Source: Setoptus koraiensis | Lineage: Eukaryota > Arthropoda | Reading direction: 5' to 3' | Assembly: GCA_048013815.1 (NCBI GenBank) | Contig: CM106586.1 | Location: forward strand, 9,114,001-9,178,000 | DNA length: 64,000 nt | Part shown: piece by piece, positions 22,859 through 33,835 of the stretch | Numbering within the stretch: position 1 is the stretch's first letter | How the letters are laid out: every line of letters begins with the position of its first letter | Position numbers and translations under genes: made by a program | Notes under the pieces: model-generated | The model's input: only the letters and a program-made list of their open reading frames with translations | The model's database searches: none | What the model was told of the DNA's origin: nothing

Positions 22859-23738
22859 CCCAGCTGACGGTGCAATAAGCAATAAGATTGCTTATTTGAT
22901 CGAGTTTTGCCAGCCACTGGCATCGCCTGGCAACGGGTGTTTGCTGGGCCCCTGGGGGGGGGGCGCCAACGAGCAGCCGAGCAGCGACGGTGCGATAGAA
23001 ACAATTTCAAATCCATTGTTTGTTAGCAACTGTGCACCGAGCAGCATTATTCCCCCCCTCGCTCGCTGGCCGCTGTCTTGGGCGCGACCTTGAGCGGCCC
23101 GGCCCCAACCGGCGGTAAACAAAGCCGACCATCAACTGGCTCCCAGTTAGTTGATGGCTTGTTCGGCCGGGCCCGCCGAGAACGAGGCTAGCAGCAGCCA
23201 CCAAACGGCCGCAATATTGCATTTCGCGCCGAGACGGCGCCGCCGGCCCGACGAGGGCGCGCTCCAGCGGGCCGCCCGGCCAAAGTCGCTCGAGATTTAT
23301 TGTCCGAATTGTCTCAGACGGGCAAATGTTGCGCTGCCACATTATATGTTTGTAGGGCCACAGCACTGCAAACAAGCGCCGATTCGCAAAACACCGCAAG
23401 CACTGTGGCATTTGGTGCCTTTTGGCCCATCGCTGGGGCCCCAGCAAACACACGGCAAACAGCGCAGCAACACAGCAAACGCAAACAGCGGCCGCCTGGC
23501 GGGGGGCGCCCGAGTGAGCAGGCCGCAACATTATCCGGCGCTGGCCAGTGATATAGATGTTGATTGTATATAGATGTTGTTGTCGCAATAGTTGGTTTGT
23601 TTGTCGGTCGGTGTGCGCCGTGTTTTATCGCTCAATGGGGCCCACTGGCCGCCGACGAATACTAATGAGCGTCATGTGCGCTCCAATTTCACTTGTCCGC
23701 TGGCTGGCCTTTGCGGCCACTACAACCGCTGTCGCTCT

Positions 23739-23817
23739 GTTACCCGGCGAACCGCCGCTGTTACCCGGCGAGCCGCCGCTGTTACCTGGCGAGCCGCCGC
23801 TGTTACCTGGCGAGCCA
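23739..23817. repeat. 21-bp minisatellite (GTTACCCGGCGAGCCGCCGCT) x4, unit begins GTTACCYGGCGA
   Basis: Four tandem units differing by C/T and G/A changes. The units contain the GGCGAGCC word common in this block. Confidence 0.9.
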
Positions 23818-25226
23818 GTGCCAGCGATGTCCGCCAGGTAACAGCCGCGCTGATTATGTGCACACACTGGCCGGTGGCCGTGAATGGGCCTGAATATTGG
23901 GGCCCCCGCGCCCAAACAAGCCGCTCGCCAGGTGAGGGACAGCGAGCGTGCATTAAGTGAATAATGCCTCTGTATTCGCTTACTTGGCACATATCCATTC
24001 GCGATACGATGCTACAATTCCGTGAGCCAAACGCTGTGACTCACAGGCTGTGAGCCAAATGCTGTGCGCTCGGCCACTCAAACACAGTCTTTGGGGCCCA
24101 AAGTTTGGGGCCCGCTAATGATTGCTGCCGCTGCTGCGTCGCGGTCAGTGGGGCGGCATCGAGGCCGCATTAGCCGCGGGCAACGCGCCAGTCGCCTCTA
24201 TGGCTCCACCGGGACACAACACGGGCGATAACGGGCATAACGGGGCATAACGGGGGATAAGGGGCCGTGACGGGATATTTGTCTGCAGCGGAGGCCAGTG
24301 TCTGGCCAAAGTCAAGCCGGCGATTATCGTTGCTATTATGATTAAATGTTCGTGTTCGCTGCTTGTTGTGAGCTGGCCACCGATTGCGCAACCAAACGAG
24401 CTGGCGAGCTGGCGAGCTGGAGTTTGCACGGTGCAACGGCCACTCAACACAGTGCCAATAGTGCCATTAGTAATATAATATAACTTATATTATATAACTG
24501 GCGTTGAGGCCCGACCCGGCGAGCCCAACGGGTCGTTAATTAATTTTCGGCCGCTCCAAATTGATAACTGCGCACGTATGTGTGTGTCGTATAAATCAGT
24601 TCGCGCGCAACGGGCGCCCATTTCGCCGGCCCGCAACCCGTTAATTCCGAACCGCCGAGCAGCTTCCGGCCGACTCAACAATTGATTTGGCGCAAGTCGC
24701 TGCTTGCCGGCAAACTGGCTCTTCGGCTCGAAGCGAAACAAAAGCGAGCAAGATCAAGGTCAGCGGGTCGCCAGCGCCGCCAGTTTGGCCAGCAGCGCCA
24801 AGCAACTTGCTTGAAGCGGGAGCCCCGCCGCCCGGCCCGAAGGGTGCCATTAATTAGCTGACTCGCTGGCTGGCTGGCTGGCTCGCTCATGCAGAACGGA
24901 TCTTTAGAATTATCTCTTTAGCTGTTTAGCTCGTTGGCTGTTTGGCTGTTTAGCCGTTTAGCTATGCGTCCCGTGCAGATTGTTGCGAGTTGCTGGCGCG
25001 CCAGCGACCGGATTGACTTATGGGGCCGGCGGGCCCCGCGAGCTAGCGTGACTGGCCCAAATCAGTGCCGCAGTACTGGCACGGCAGTAATTCACGTTAG
25101 ACCGACTCGTGCGATATCGCAGGGGGATATTTAATGCATATAATCAGGCCAGCACAGACAGAGGCTCTCGGGGGCCTGGCGAAGCGCGGTGCCCAGATAT
25201 ATAACAGGCTTTTTTGTGGTTGTTAT

Positions 25227-25254
25227 CTCGTCGGCAGTTGTTTGTTGCTGTCGT

Positions 25255-25289
<35 letters not shown>

Positions 25290-25370
25290 TTGTTGTTGCT
25301 GTCGTTGCTGCTGTTGCTGCTGTTGTTGCTGTCGTTGCTGCTGTTGTTGTTGTTGTTGCTGGTGCTGGCG
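25227..25370. repeat. CTG/TTG trinucleotide-rich tract
   Basis: About 145 bp of interrupted (CTG/TTG/TCG) triplets. One strand would read as Leu or Cys runs and the other as Gln runs, but there is no surrounding gene structure. Confidence 0.85.
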
Positions 25371-25828
25371 CTCGGCGCACTGGGTCCACTTAATATATCC
25401 GCGCGCAAAAAGACGATCGCTTTCTGTCTCTATCAGTCTGTGTAACAGCATCAGATTAGAGAGATGTCGGATGAGCGCAAGCCAGGCCGGCTATCACAGC
25501 GCACTGCGGCTCATATTTGGGGCCCCGTGGCGCGCCGATGCGCCGTTTCAAGGTCGCGCGCGCCACTCACCAACGTACGCACGCCTGATTGAGCGCCGGC
25601 CGACCTACGCACCGATGTGAGGCCCGCGCGGGGCCCATATAATTTTCCGATGCCAGGCGGATACACGAGGCCCGCTTGCAGCCGTCGAGTGGCGCCTATG
25701 CTCGGCGCCAGTTGGTAGCAGGTGCCTCGATCATGATAACGCCGCGGCGCGATGAATATCAGCCCGAACAGGCTGCAATGGGGCGATTCGGCGAGCCAGC
25801 TGCCGGCAATGGTGCGCTCCGTGATACA

Positions 25829-25905
25829 GAATCTGTAATACAGAGTCGGTAATACAGACTCGGTAATACAGGCTCGGTAATACAGACTCGGTAATACAGA
25901 GTGTG
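25829..25905. repeat. 14-bp minisatellite (TAATACAGACTCGG) x5
   Basis: Four full units and flanking partials. It shares the AATACAGACTC core with the 16-bp array 9 kb away. Confidence 0.9.
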
Positions 25906-26213
25906 TATATTTAGCCGGCGAGCCGGCTCGACGAGCCTAAAAGAATGCCTGGCTGGCTCGCTGCGAGCTCAGCTCGGCTGGCAAAAAACCGGGGGCCCCA
26001 CGAAAAAGAAGCCTCGGCAGCCGATCCGGCTAACAGGCGCGCCATAATGCCAACAAGCAAATAATAACGCTCGAGTGGCCGTCTATATTTGGCGGCGCTG
26101 CCGTGTGCCGCCTTGGGGCCTAATGATGCGAGCGACAAAGTTTGTCGCGCGCGCGGCCCTGAAATTTGCTCGTCAGGAATAACGAACGCGCGTCATGTTT
26201 ATTTCAGACTGGG

Positions 26214-26256
26214 CGCCAGACATGGCACTCAGACCGTCTGAGTGCCATGTCTGGCG
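26214..26256. repeat. Perfect inverted repeat, 21-bp arms, 1-bp spacer
   Basis: The arms at 26214-26234 and 26236-26256 pair fully around a single C. Each arm ends in CGCCAGAC/GTCTGGCG. Confidence 0.95.
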
Positions 26257-26635
26257 AGTGGCTGGCGAGCGGCTGGCCTCTGTGCAGCGAAATCTGAAAA
26301 GTTATATCGGGGGCCCCATTTATATCGCGAGCGAAATCCCCGGAATGATAAAAATCTGCGCGAGCGGGGGAGGCCGGCGGGGGCCGGCGGGGGCCGGCGG
26401 AGGTGCGCCAAACTGGCGCCATCAGACAGAGCCGAGAGCAATCCGTTTGGCGAGCTCAATAACTCAAATTGCAAACTCCATTAGCCGCATTCATTGTAGC
26501 TGCAAGTCGCTGCAATTGCCGGCCGACGTGTCCGCGCTTGGCCAGCCGGCAACACGGGCATTATGATGTGGCCCCCCTTGGACGTAAGTCGCGCCTGTTT
26601 GGGGCCCGAGTGCGCGAAAATAAAGACAAAACAAT

Positions 26636-26683
26636 CCCGTGACAGCGCCGCCAGCGGCCAGCCGGCCGAGCCGCTGTCACGGG
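26636..26683. repeat. Inverted repeat, 12-bp perfect arms
   Basis: CCCGTGACAGCG at 26636-26647 pairs with CGCTGTCACGGG at 26672-26683; the 24-bp loop is itself GC-rich with internal complementarity. Confidence 0.85.
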
Positions 26684-27249
26684 CCGAGCCAGATTGGCCG
26701 GCTGTCGACTCGCGCGCACAAGAATAGTATAGAATGGAGGCCCCGCGGAGACCCCTCCCTGGGGCCTGGCACGAATGCCAGCAGGCAGGCACATTGGGGC
26801 GCTTTGGCGCACATTGGCGCACTGTCGGCGCACCGGGCCCCCGGCCCGCCAACAACAACATTTGTGCGACTTTAACGCTATTACATGATCGACGAGTGAC
26901 GACAATGATTGGTGACGCTGCGGCTACCATCGCCGCCCGAAATCACACTCAAGCGCAACTGGCAAAAGAAACGGGGCCCCGGGGCCCCGGATAGCCTGCG
27001 AGTCGCTGCTGTAATTAACCAGATGCAACGCTGGTTGTTACGCTGGCATTCCGGGCATTGGAGCATTCGGGTATCGGTAGTGGCTGGGGCCAGCGTAACT
27101 CGATAAAGTCGCTCGTGAGACGTGCGATTCGCGCGAATTCCAGCGAATTCGCTGGAATCGTTAGGGGCCCGCAACGCTGCCGGCCGGCCGGCCGGCACTG
27201 GCGACTGGCGACAATTAAATGGAAAAGGGGGCCGCTTTCTCTCAACTGA

Positions 27250-27299
27250 GTTATTGCTGCTTATCGGCAAGCCGGACGGGCCCGATAAGCAGCAATAAC
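27250..27299. repeat. Perfect inverted repeat, 18-bp arms, 14-bp loop
   Basis: The arms at 27250-27267 and 27282-27299 (GTTATTGCTGCTTATCGG and its complement) pair fully. The loop contains GCCGGACGG. Confidence 0.95.
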
Positions 27300-29195
27300 A
27301 ATTCAGTGGCGCGCGTCCGGCTGGGCTCGGCCGCCGCGCGCAAATAATCCGCTCAAATGGCCACCGGTCAATTTGGTTGTTGCGGCTCGGTGCGGCCGGG
27401 CTCGGGCAGCGCGGCCGCGAGTGGCGCCTAATCTGCTCTGACTGGACGCCAACAACAACGACAGCAACAACAACAACAACGACGACGACGACACCAACAA
27501 ACCGGCAACAAACAATGAATTGTGCACAATGGGCCGCTACTAATTACGCCCCCCGCTCGCAGTGTGTCGGTTGGCGGGCCGGCGCGGCCAGCGACCGTCT
27601 CTAGCCTGGGCCGCGGTGCGGTTGTTGTGGCAGTGGGCGCTGACCGACGTCAGATTAGGCGGCAGCGTTTGCACGTTGGCGCGGCGGCGGCGCGCCTGTG
27701 CACGGCCGCCAACTTGACGGATAATGAAATAAATTAAATGAATTGGATAGGAATTCGCATTGGGGCCCATTGCGGGCCCCATTGAACCGAGCCGAATTCC
27801 TTCTGGTGGCGGGCCCATTGTGCGCTGCGTCGGTATCGTTATCGGGCCGCCTGTCTGTCTGGCTGGCTTGCTGGCCGGCAAGTCGCACAACAATTGGCGC
27901 AAACGAACTCGCACAACAATGGGGCGACCTGCCAACTTGCAATAGAATTGATTGCCTAGTTACTGTTACGGGCGCCGTGGTTACCTCTTGGCGCTCGTGG
28001 TGTCTAGTATGCAGTTTGCGCTGTGTCACTGTGTAGCACGGGCTCGTGCGAGCGCGCGCGCGTATCGCCATTGCACGAGCGAGCGCCTAGGTGCGTTCGC
28101 GACTTGTTTTGGCGCAACGCGTGCGCACTCGCGCCGCGCCCCACAACTGAGCGGGCCTCTCTCTCTCAACTGAGTCGCCGAACGCGAATGGGGGCGCCCT
28201 TTCAAGGTCAAACACGCACGCACACGCGGGCACACACGCATGGCGAGCCAACCGATTCGGCGAGGCGCTTCAAGAGCGCGCGCGCGCGTGCATGCAAACA
28301 GCGCCACGCAGCCCGGCCTGTGGGGCCCATTGTGCTGCGTTGGCGCAACGGGCCCCACGGATAATCAAATGATGGTGCCGGCCGCCGAAACAAAGCCAGC
28401 GATGCCGTCGGGCCTATCTGTCGGGCCGGCGCTGCGCACCCAAACCGGCGGGCCAACGGCTGCTGCTGCTAAACTAATTTCGCTGCATCGGGCGCTGAGC
28501 GGTTTCACTGGACGACTCGCTCGGCGCCCGACGAAATCGCTCGGCGACGGTGAAGGGGCGCAATTGGCGACTAATTTCAAAGTTCCGTTTCAAGTGGCAC
28601 GCGTTTTGTTTTTGGACTGTGGCGCGATCGCTGCACCCAATCGCCCGTTTCCCGTCGCACGCACGTTACATCGAGTGCCATTGTCACAATTATCATCACG
28701 CCATCGACACTGTTTTCGCGGGCGCACTGTCGCCGGTGTCGCCAGTTGCGAGCGCTGAGGGCCCCGCAGTCGCGGGCCCCGGTAATTGGAGTAATTGGCG
28801 AGCTGGCGCCGACCGAAGCTCGCCCAAGTTAACATACAGATGCGGCGACAACTCGCCGACGAATCATCAAATATTCGAATGCGCAATTGTCCGCCGAGTC
28901 GAACCGAACTCGCTGCGGCCCAATTTGGCGGCTCGGTGCCGGGGACGGCGAACGTGCCCGGCCCCGGCCCCGGCACGAGACGGCGCCCGTTCACGTGGCA
29001 TCTCGTTTATTGCCGAGATGCCGTAATAATGTGTAAATCATTTCGGCCCCAACGACAGCGGCAAGTCGTCGCAGTTTGTCTTGCGCCGTTGCACGTATTT
29101 CGGCTTGCTGGCTCGGTGCGTTTGTTTGGCGTTGTTGGCGTCGATGAGAGCGGCGCGTAATTGAGCATCAGGCGCCCAGCGGCAAGCTGGTTCAC

Positions 29196-29242
29196 GTGCA
29201 CCAGGACGGCAGCGCGTGCACCAAGACGGCAGCGCGTGCACA
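29196..29242. repeat. 20-bp tandem repeat (GTGCACCARGACGGCAGCGC) x2
   Basis: Two units differing at one base, followed by a third partial GTGCAC. Confidence 0.8.
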
Positions 29243-29758
29243 AACGCGTCTCACAAGTTGTCAGTTGCGCAATGCGCTCGTTGCCGAGCTCGGCGCTGCG
29301 TTTGGCAAGCTATTAGTGACAGTGTGCAGCTTGCGGACACGTTTGGCAGCGGCTTGCGAGTTTACATTCGGTTTGCAATCATCAGTGACCAGTGTCGAGA
29401 TTGCCGTCGTCGCCGGGATTACAGGCTGGCATCAGCTGCTGCTCGGGTCGCTTACGTAACGCGCCATTGGGGCGTCAGTTGTTGTTGTGTGTGACAGAGC
29501 ACGCTGATCCGCGGCCGCCATCACGCCAACGGCGGCATCAGCCGCTCGCTGGCCTTGAAAGGTGCACTGTGTCACTTTGTGCAGCTTGCCATTATCTGTT
29601 TTGGGGCCCGTTATGTCGGCATCATGTTGGCGTTATGTCGGCGTTATGTTGGCGCCGCGTTGCCGTTATCATAACGGCGTTATGTCGCTCGTTATATTGC
29701 GCGGGCCCCGCGCGATATTGTGCGCAACTGCGCACGGTTTGGGCTCGGCCCGCCGAGC

Positions 29759-29815
29759 GCACCAGGCGGCCTGTGCGGTGCACCGAGCGGCCTGTGCGGT
29801 GCACCGAGCGGGGCT
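29759..29815. repeat. 21-bp tandem repeat (GCACCGAGCGGCCTGTGCGGT unit) x2-3
   Basis: Two near-perfect units and a partial third, near the right side of the GC-rich block. Confidence 0.8.
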
Positions 29816-30034
29816 GTGCCGCGCTGGACGCGGCACACCGAACGCGCCCGACATTGCATGCACACCAGAGAGGAGAGTGGGCCAAAGAGGCCCACGGTGC
29901 GCGTGTAATATATGTTATGTAATATTGTGTATTATATAACAAAGCAGCCAGCGCAGAGAAAACAAAACAACGCTCGCAGGCCCGTATATTGCGTACATGA
30001 TGCACGGTGCGTGTGGCATGCTGAAGAATTCAAT

Positions 30035-30065
<31 letters not shown>

Positions 30066-30320
30066 AAAACAATAAAAACACAACAATGAAAACAACATCA
30101 GCAGGGCCCACTCTGTTCGTCGTTGTGTTGTTGTGCTGTGCGTGCTTGCGCTTGCGCACTCAATTCCACTATGCACACACCATGCACGCACCAGGCGCAC
30201 GAACATACAGCCAGCACACATGCACGCTGCATGCAGCGCACCAAATGAATGCGCACTAGCGCGCAATGTGCGCAAAGAATGTGGGCGCGCGCGCTTCTTT
30301 GGGCCCCACTGTGAGCCTCA

Positions 30321-30831
30321 CAGTTTGAGGCATCCAACGAGGAAATTGAATGCCAGATAGAGACATAACAGCGCTGGTAAGACGACCAATATCAGTGGTA
30401 GTAGCAGCGGCAGCAGAAGCAATAATAATGTTGACAATAATAATAATAATTTCAACAATCTAATACCACGCTCCCAGGGCCTCAAAGGAAACGATACAAA
30501 GTGCAACAAATTCTCTGCAAATACAACACTGACCAATCACAACAATTGGACTTATCTAGCGGACATAATCGAATCAATCTCAGTGTGTGTGTGTCTCTTT
30601 TTCACGGCAGCAGCAACAACAATTATCATTGCAATTGCATCACCTCTGTACATCACCTGTATTCAGTTACATCGAAAGCGAATTTTCGCCAAACACAAAC
30701 AAGCAACAACAACGAGCACAGCAGCCTCGGGGAGCCCCAAATATATTCAGCTACAGTAGATTTATTCAATTCTTTTCCAGTTCATTCTTTGGCCATAGAA
30801 TAGAGGCAGACAACACAAAAGGAACACAAAA
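30321..30831 (+). promoter_or_regulatory. Complexin upstream region / probable 5'UTR
   Basis: Composition falls back to AT-rich here. CAA/AAT-rich runs (for example 30371-30460 and 30605-30630) and a leader ending ACACAAAAATGG precede the complexin start. I see no clear TATA box or upstream exon. Confidence 0.35.
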
Positions 30832-32011
30832 ATGGCTGCATTTATAGCCAAACAAATGGTGGGCAACCAATTCTCGGCCGTCAAAGGTGAGTGAGCTGCA
30901 CGTTGAGCACGCATCGGCTAAGCGCACTTATTGTCCAGTGACTAACAACTTATCTCTCGTTAATAATCGATCCGCCAACCGGGATCCACCGAACGCGATC
31001 CACCAAACGCGATCCACCGAACGCGATCCACCAAACGCGATCCACCAAACGCGATCCACCAAATGAAGCCGACATCTCGAGCGAGGGCCCGACCGCCGAG
31101 GAGAGGTCCAAAATGGAGGAGGAGGAACGAGAACGATTGGCGGCTCTGCAAGAGGCCGAAGAGATCAGAAAGGACAAACACAGAAAACTGGAAGAGGAGC
31201 GAGAAAAAATGAGGCAAGGCGTCAGAGAGAAGGTAAGTGGCGGCCAGATTTGCACCCCCGAAGCGTGATACATCGTACACATTTCGCATGCCGAGCACAA
31301 TGGTCAATAACATGTTATATATCCAATCATTTTATGTCCCATCGGTATATATCCAATCATTTCGTATCCCATCGGTATATATCCAATGGCCATATATCCC
31401 ACTGCATCATGTTGTGCATCATCAGTACGGCATCAAGAAAAAGGAAGAGAAAGAGGACGAGCTGAGAAAACAACAAGAGGCCGAAATGGCATTCCACATT
31501 GCAGCCATGAATCCTGGCAATGTTGCCAACAAGGGCAAACCTGGACTAAACAATCTCAATTCAACCGATGATGAAGACTTTGCAAGTAAGTGACGCACCC
31601 AATTTTTAATCTATTCTCTTCGCACAAAGTCAATATATACATTATACAATTATATCCAAAAAATGCTAATCGTTCAATCGTATCAATCGTCGTTTATCTC
31701 ATCAACCAACAATTGCAATATAGCGAAACTAATGAATGGAAATGTCTCGGGAGCCGCCACTCATGTGATGAACAAAATGCAATCTTTGTTGCCCCAGAAT
31801 TTTCCTTTATTTAAACAGGAGTAGAGTAGTATTTTTCTCTTCATTAGTAACCCACTATTGTCATTGTTAGAGGATGTTTCATCGTATTTGTTAACGTATC
31901 TCACCTAACAACACAGCGAAACTAATGAATGGAATAGTCTCGGGAGCCGCCACTAATGTGATGAACAAAATGCAATCTTTGTTGCCCCAGAATTTTCCAT
32001 TGTTTAAATAG
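30832..32011 (+). CDS. cpx: Complexin, with two alternative terminal exons
   Basis: Complexin binds the assembled SNARE bundle and both clamps and promotes synaptic vesicle fusion. Exons: 30832-30886 (MAAFIAKQMVGNQFSAVK, as in insects), 31069-31232, 31426-31585, then 31724-31824 (exon 4a) or 31917-32011 (exon 4b). Phases 1-0-1 match throughout. Exon 2 holds the accessory and central helices (KDKHRKLEEEREKMRQGVRE), and exon 3 starts YGIKKKEE, the conserved SNARE-binding end. Isoform 4a is 159 residues and ends LPQNFPLFKQE; isoform 4b is 157 and ends LPQNFPLFK. Neither has a CaaX box, so the C-terminus is probably the amphipathic membrane-curvature type. The exon 2 acceptor (AAATGAAG) has a poor pyrimidine tract made of a 14-bp minisatellite; it is chosen because phase and homology fit. 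AATAAA lies at 32089-32094. Confidence 0.92.
30975..31062. repeat. 14-bp minisatellite (GATCCACCRAACGC) x6 at the complexin exon 2 acceptor
   Basis: Six tandem units occupy the place where a polypyrimidine tract should be, ending six bases before the inferred AG. The unit length is not a multiple of three, so it is not coding. Confidence 0.9.
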
Positions 32012-32067
32012 GGAGTAGAGTAGTATTTTTCTCTTCATTAGTAACCCACTATTGTCATTGTTAGAGG
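31724..32067 (+). repeat. Tandem duplication of the complexin last exon and 3' flank (about 150 bp x2, 193-bp period)
   Basis: Copy A (31724-31873) and copy B (31917-32067) match nearly base for base over the coding part and the following GAGTAGAGTAG...GTTAGAGG. Three amino-acid differences occur before the ends (Asn/Ile, His/Asn and the extra Gln-Glu in A). Both keep an AG acceptor and an open frame. Only copy B is followed closely by AATAAA. Confidence 0.95.
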
Positions 32068-32088
32068 TGAAGACAAATTATTATTAAT

Positions 32089-32094
32089 AATAAA
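32089..32094 (+). terminator. AATAAA poly(A) signal of complexin
   Basis: First AATAAA after the second terminal exon; none lies between the two terminal exons. Confidence 0.5.
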
Positions 32095-32144
32095 CACTAT
32101 AATAACATCAACAAAGTTAATAATTCACATTGAATAATCAAACA

Positions 32145-32325
32145 TGTCACGAACAACATCCCGCAATGAGGTCCAGTTTTGGCCAGGCCAGTCGAGCCCA
32201 TGTATTGCGACTGCCTCACTTGGTCTGTAGCTATCATATTATTAACAGATGGCAGAAATTGACTCAATCGTGTATCTGCTGTATAGTTTATCAATCAAAA
32301 TAAATTAATTCATTAGAAAATCACA
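32145..32325. repeat. Dispersed repeat, copy 1 (copy 2 at 37015-37190)
   Basis: About 180 bp shared with the region downstream of histone H4, from GTCA.GAACAACATCC to AATTCATTAGAAAA. Minus-strand reading gives a coding-like AVAIHGLDWPG.NWTSL segment. Each copy ends in AAAATAAAT. Confidence 0.9.
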
Positions 32326-32374
32326 ACAAACGAACAAAACAAATCAACTCGCTCGTCATGTGTCAAGATAGGTA

Positions 32375-33835
32375 AATGCGACATTTGATACTGATGTGTC
32401 TTGGCTATTCCATAGCTGAAATGAGACAGATCGCCTCAAATTTCAATCACAAAACTTCGTATCATACCCGATACAATTTGCTCGGCACAAATGACCCAAT
32501 AGCTTGAGGACCTTTTGTCATCCGATTGATTACAGTCGATTTCGGCTGATACAATCAACAACAAAAAGCGACGGTCAAGGGATAGGAAGAGAGAAAGTAT
32601 AGTCAACGACAGAAATCGTTGTTGGCAAAACAGATCAGATCTAAACAACCATAAGATTTCATATATTTGTGCACGATGCAATCAAACAAAAAGAAACTAT
32701 CGCAAAAAAGACAACACAAGTCAGAATTCAGACGGTAGCTAAAGTTTGATAAACAACTTTGTTTTAATCTATGCTGGATCGCGGACATCCGCGAAAAACA
32801 CCGCGGTAAAAATTTTGTCTGGGTTTTCGTTTCGCGGTACCACCAAGGGTCTCGCGGTTTTTCTACCGCAGAAGCAGAATGGACGGCTCTAATTGATCGA
32901 ATTTACTAAATATTGATTAAATCGAAGTCATTTTATTGATTGAAAGTGACTTGGGATGATTATTCTGCTTGAATGTATTCGAATACATAGGCTGGAGCGA
33001 GCTTTGAATCTCGCCAAGTATATGTGTACCTGACTTAGATGAGGCTAGTAGAACGAATATTGATCTAGAGATGAATCTAGGCTCAGGTCAAACGACCTAT
33101 TTTGTTCGATCTGAGCTCTCGAAAAAGCTTGCTTGATACTTGTTCCGAGTGAGTTCATTATTATTCTAGGCCTCGTGAATCAATTACTTTTGCAATGTCA
33201 CCATGAGTTTGTATATCTAGGGTTGCATCACATTAGTATAATGGATCATACAGGGATCAAAGAGAGTGATACTTAGTTGACATTGGATTAATTATCAATA
33301 TGATTGCTAGACACATTCCTATCGAGCCATTCATTAGTGTTGGTACTGATGATGTGAGAAAGTACAATAGAAAGAAGTTGGCAAGATTGCTACCATCTAT
33401 TTAGACAGCACCATTGTCATAACATCTTGTCATCTTGTTAGTTATGTTCGCTATTTACATTTCAATCGAATGTCTGATATGCGTACTTTGCAGCTTCAAT
33501 CAAGGATAAAAGACAGCTCATCATTATAATCATTATCAGCACCACTTAATATTAATCGCATGCTAGCCCAACAATTCCAATTCTATTAGAATATACTCAT
33601 GTTAGTGATAGACATTTATTCAAATGATCATAGTCTGAGAAAGGAGCTGAGAACAATAACTGTCCCGGTCGGGGTAATATCAGTAGGTGACTTTGACTCG
33701 CTTGCTCCCTATTCTGCTGGCCTCAAATGTGGTGGGCTATTTGGAGCTCTCGTAGGCAAAATGTTTAGGTTTTACTTTTAAAATCTCGACTTGCGTATTT
33801 ATGAACAGGACGAGTTGCAGTCGCATGATGAATCT
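32375..33835. repeat. Segmental duplicate of the protease upstream region and first exons
   Basis: This stretch aligns by eye, in the same order and orientation, with 8515-10845. Shared marks are TGATACTG.TGTGTCTT, the GTTGTTGGCAAAA element, TTCGAATACATAGGCTG/TTTGAATACATAGGCTG, the signal-peptide exon, intron 1 and the CUB exon start. About 0.5 kb (9800-10290) is absent from this copy. Because intron sequence is included, the copy arose at DNA level. Confidence 0.85.

Larger units (their letters stand above)
13961..30320. other. GC-rich block without recognisable genes, saturated with GGGCCC palindromes
   Basis: About 16 kb of GC-rich DNA differ sharply from both flanks. I counted about 50 GGGCCC sites by eye, many as GGGGCCCC, versus about eight in the rest of the window. 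CTGGCGAGC/GCTCGCCAG-like words also recur. It holds many minisatellites and several long inverted repeats, listed separately. Dozens of 60-200-codon frames overlap on all six frames because stops are rare; none shows a domain or a spliced structure I recognise. It could be an upstream region or intron of complexin or of the interrupted protease. Its left edge abuts the low-complexity tract; its right edge is continuous with complexin. Confidence 0.75.

Noticed and set aside
25131-25451. Poly-Gln / poly-Leu / poly-Cys frames
   Set aside because: They are produced by the CTG/TTG triplet tract and have no flanking conserved sequence.
14585-30360. Many 60-200-codon frames in the GC-rich block
   Set aside because: They overlap in all six frames, follow minisatellites, lack domains and splice structure, and arise because stop codons are rare in GC-rich DNA.
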